Source: Goodfellowiella coeruleoviolacea
Lineage (GTDB): Bacteria > Actinomycetota > Actinomycetes > Mycobacteriales > Pseudonocardiaceae
Direction of reading: 5' to 3'
Length of the DNA: 64,000 nt
NCBI RefSeq assembly: GCF_024171785.1
Contig: NZ_JAMTCK010000002.1
Coordinates: 372,001-436,000, forward strand
Position 1 is the first letter of the stretch. Each line of letters starts with the position of its first letter. The position numbers and the translations under genes were made by a program. Below are positions 62,759-64,000 of the stretch, in pieces. The notes below the pieces were generated by a model. It was not told the origin of the DNA. It ran no database searches and saw only the letters and a program-made list of their open reading frames with translations.

Positions 62759-63826
62759 TCACACCTCGGAGCCGGCGGGGGCGGGCACGCGGCGGGCGGG
62801 ACGGCGGGTGCGGCGCCGGCGCCGGCTGGACTCGCGGACCACCAGTTCCGGGGTGAACACCACCCGCTGGTGCTCGTGCTCGTCGGGCGACATGGTCTCG
62901 GCGATCACCAGTTCGGCGGCGGTGCGGCCGATGAGCTGGCGGGGCTGGCGCACCGAAGTCAGCGGCACGGCCGCGGCGGCGGCGAAGTCGATGTCGTCGT
63001 AGCCGACGATGGCCAGGTCGTCCGGCACCCGGACGCCGGCCCGCACCATCACCTGGAGCACGCCGAGGGCGAGCATGTCGTTGGCGCAGAACACCGCGGT
63101 CGGCCGGCTGGTGCGGGCGAGCAGCCGCTCGCCGGCGCGCAGGCCGGCGGCCACGTTGAGCATGGGCACCTCGATCACCTCCAGCAGGTCGCTGTCGCGG
63201 TTGGCCTTGCGCAGCGCGTCCAGCGCGCCGAGGTGGCGTTCCCGCCCCTGGCGGATGTGCGCTGGCCCGTTGACCATGACGATGGCCTGGTGCCCCTCGG
63301 CGAGCAGGTGGGTCACGGCGAGTTCGCCGCCGGTGCGGTTGTCCACCGCCACCGAGCAGATGTCCGGTTCGGAGCTGGGGTGGTCGAGCAGCACCACGGA
63401 CACCCCGCGCCGCTGCAACCGGCGGATCGGCTCCAGGGACGGGTCGCTCGGGGTGATCAGCACGCCGTGCACCCGCTGTTCGGCCAGCAGTTCCAGGTGC
63501 CGGATCTCGCGCTGCGCCGACTCGTCGCTGTTGCACAGGATGACCGCGTGGCCGGCCTGGCTGGCCACGTCCTCCACGCCCCGGGCCACGTCGGTGAAGA
63601 ACGGGTTGGCCACGTCCAACACGACCAGGCCGATGGCCCGCGCGGTGCCGGCGCGCAGCTGGCGGGCGGACTCGTTGCGGACGAAACCCAGGTCGCTGAT
63701 GGCGCTGAGCACGCGTGCCCGGGTGGCCTGGGCCACCCGGTCCGGGTGGTTGAGCACGTTGGAGACGGTGCCGACGGACACCCCGGCGCGCACTGCGACG
63801 TCGCGGATGCTGACCGAGGACCTCAC
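62759..63826 (-). CDS. LacI-family regulator at the right edge
   Basis: The 355-residue product has the HTH VSIRDVAVRAGVSVGTVSNV and a sensor domain with IGLVVLDVANPFFTDVARGV. The C-terminal 25 residues are Arg/Pro-rich. It starts with GTG at 63826. A palindrome 40 bp upstream and a perfect TTGACA (63950-63955) on the other strand suggest a divergent, regulated sugar operon that begins beyond 64000. Its nearest downstream neighbour is the methyltransferase gene, which is unrelated in function. Confidence 0.88.
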   Translation of the reverse strand: MRSSVSIRDVAVRAGVSVGTVSNVLNHPDRVAQATRARVLSAISDLGFVRNESARQLRAGTARAIGLVVLDVANPFFTDVARGVEDVASQAGHAVILCNSDESAQREIRHLELLAEQRVHGVLITPSDPSLEPIRRLQRRGVSVVLLDHPSSEPDICSVAVDNRTGGELAVTHLLAEGHQAIVMVNGPAHIRQGRERHLGALDALRKANRDSDLLEVIEVPMLNVAAGLRAGERLLARTSRPTAVFCANDMLALGVLQVMVRAGVRVPDDLAIVGYDDIDFAAAAAVPLTSVRQPRQLIGRTAAELVIAETMSPDEHEHQRVVFTPELVVRESSRRRRRTRRPARRVPAPAGSEV

Positions 63827-63865
63827 CCTGCCTCCAGCACGTCAGGCGGTTCGGGAACGAGCAAG

Positions 63866-63877
63866 TGAAACGTCTCA
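63866..63877. promoter_or_regulatory. LacI-type operator, TGAAACGTCTCA
   Basis: TGAAACGTCTCA is palindromic at 10 of 12 positions and close to TGAAACGTTTCA, a common LacI-family operator. It lies 40 bp upstream of the LacI start in the divergent promoter region. Confidence 0.62.
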
Positions 63878-64000
63878 ATCAGATGTGCACCGGATGGTAG
63901 CCGGTATGACCGGAATCACGCAGACATCCTGCGACATTGGCGAAGGGTATTGACACATCTCACAGCTGCGGGGACTCTTCATGCCAATGCAATGCCGTTG

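Overview
The window is G+C-rich DNA (about 70 percent by eye) with GTG/TTG starts, strong purine-rich ribosome binding sites, Tat-like signals, LacI, TetR, MarR and AfsR regulators and a recurrent palindrome TCCACTGTGGA. This fits a soil actinomycete, most likely of the Pseudonocardiales; that placement is an inference, as no rRNA or marker gene is present. I see no phage, IS element, CRISPR array or tRNA.

Layout. 1-3.4 kb: a cysteine-less HesB/IscA-like protein, then a divergent HxlR regulator / MFS exporter / FMN-binding protein cassette. 3.5-12.3 kb: a cellulose/cellobiose locus with a secreted GH9 cellulase divergent from cebE-cebF-cebG-bglC-cebR; two CebR-box palindromes lie in the shared promoter region and a strong hairpin separates cebE from cebF. 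12.5-14.4 kb: a secreted sialidase with a LamG domain. 14.5-20.6 kb: a paralogous second importer operon (LacI regulator divergent from binding protein, two permeases and a GH1 glucosidase) with a different operator. 20.7-31.1 kb: oxidoreductase and ThuA genes, an AfsR-type regulator, epoxide hydrolase/MarR, AraC/VOC, an orphan LacI and a Ser/Thr kinase. 31.6-38.3 kb: LacI, a sugar-binding lipoprotein without permeases, and a Gfo/Idh - PmoA-like - Gfo/Idh set.

38.7-42.3 kb: a CUT2 (ribose-type) sugar importer. 42.4-46.8 kb: TetR/P450 with tandem palindromic operators, LysR/FAD monooxygenase and a decayed alpha/beta hydrolase. 46.8-60.3 kb: an arabinan/L-arabinose locus with aldose epimerase, GH127 beta-L-arabinofuranosidase, IclR regulator, zinc dehydrogenase, CUT1 importer, GH43 arabinanase, GH51 arabinofuranosidase, a GalD-type sugar-acid dehydratase and an SMP-30 lactonase. 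A shared motif TYCGA-N4-TCGRA occurs before iclR, GH127, the dehydrogenase, the CUT1 operon and also the CUT2 operon 12 kb away, which suggests one IclR regulon for uptake and oxidative breakdown of L-arabinose. 60.4-63.8 kb: a DUF1876 protein, a KamB-type 16S rRNA A1408 methyltransferase translationally coupled to a DUF371 protein with an RsmI-like C-terminus, and a fifth LacI regulator.

The glycan genes form a chain: secreted enzymes cut cellulose and arabinan, lipoproteins capture oligosaccharides, ABC permeases import them, and cytosolic GH1/GH51 enzymes finish hydrolysis. None of the three CUT1 systems encodes an ATPase, so a shared MsiK-type ATPase elsewhere is expected. TTA codons near the 5' ends of the GH9, GH43 and second binding-protein genes hint at bldA-type developmental control.
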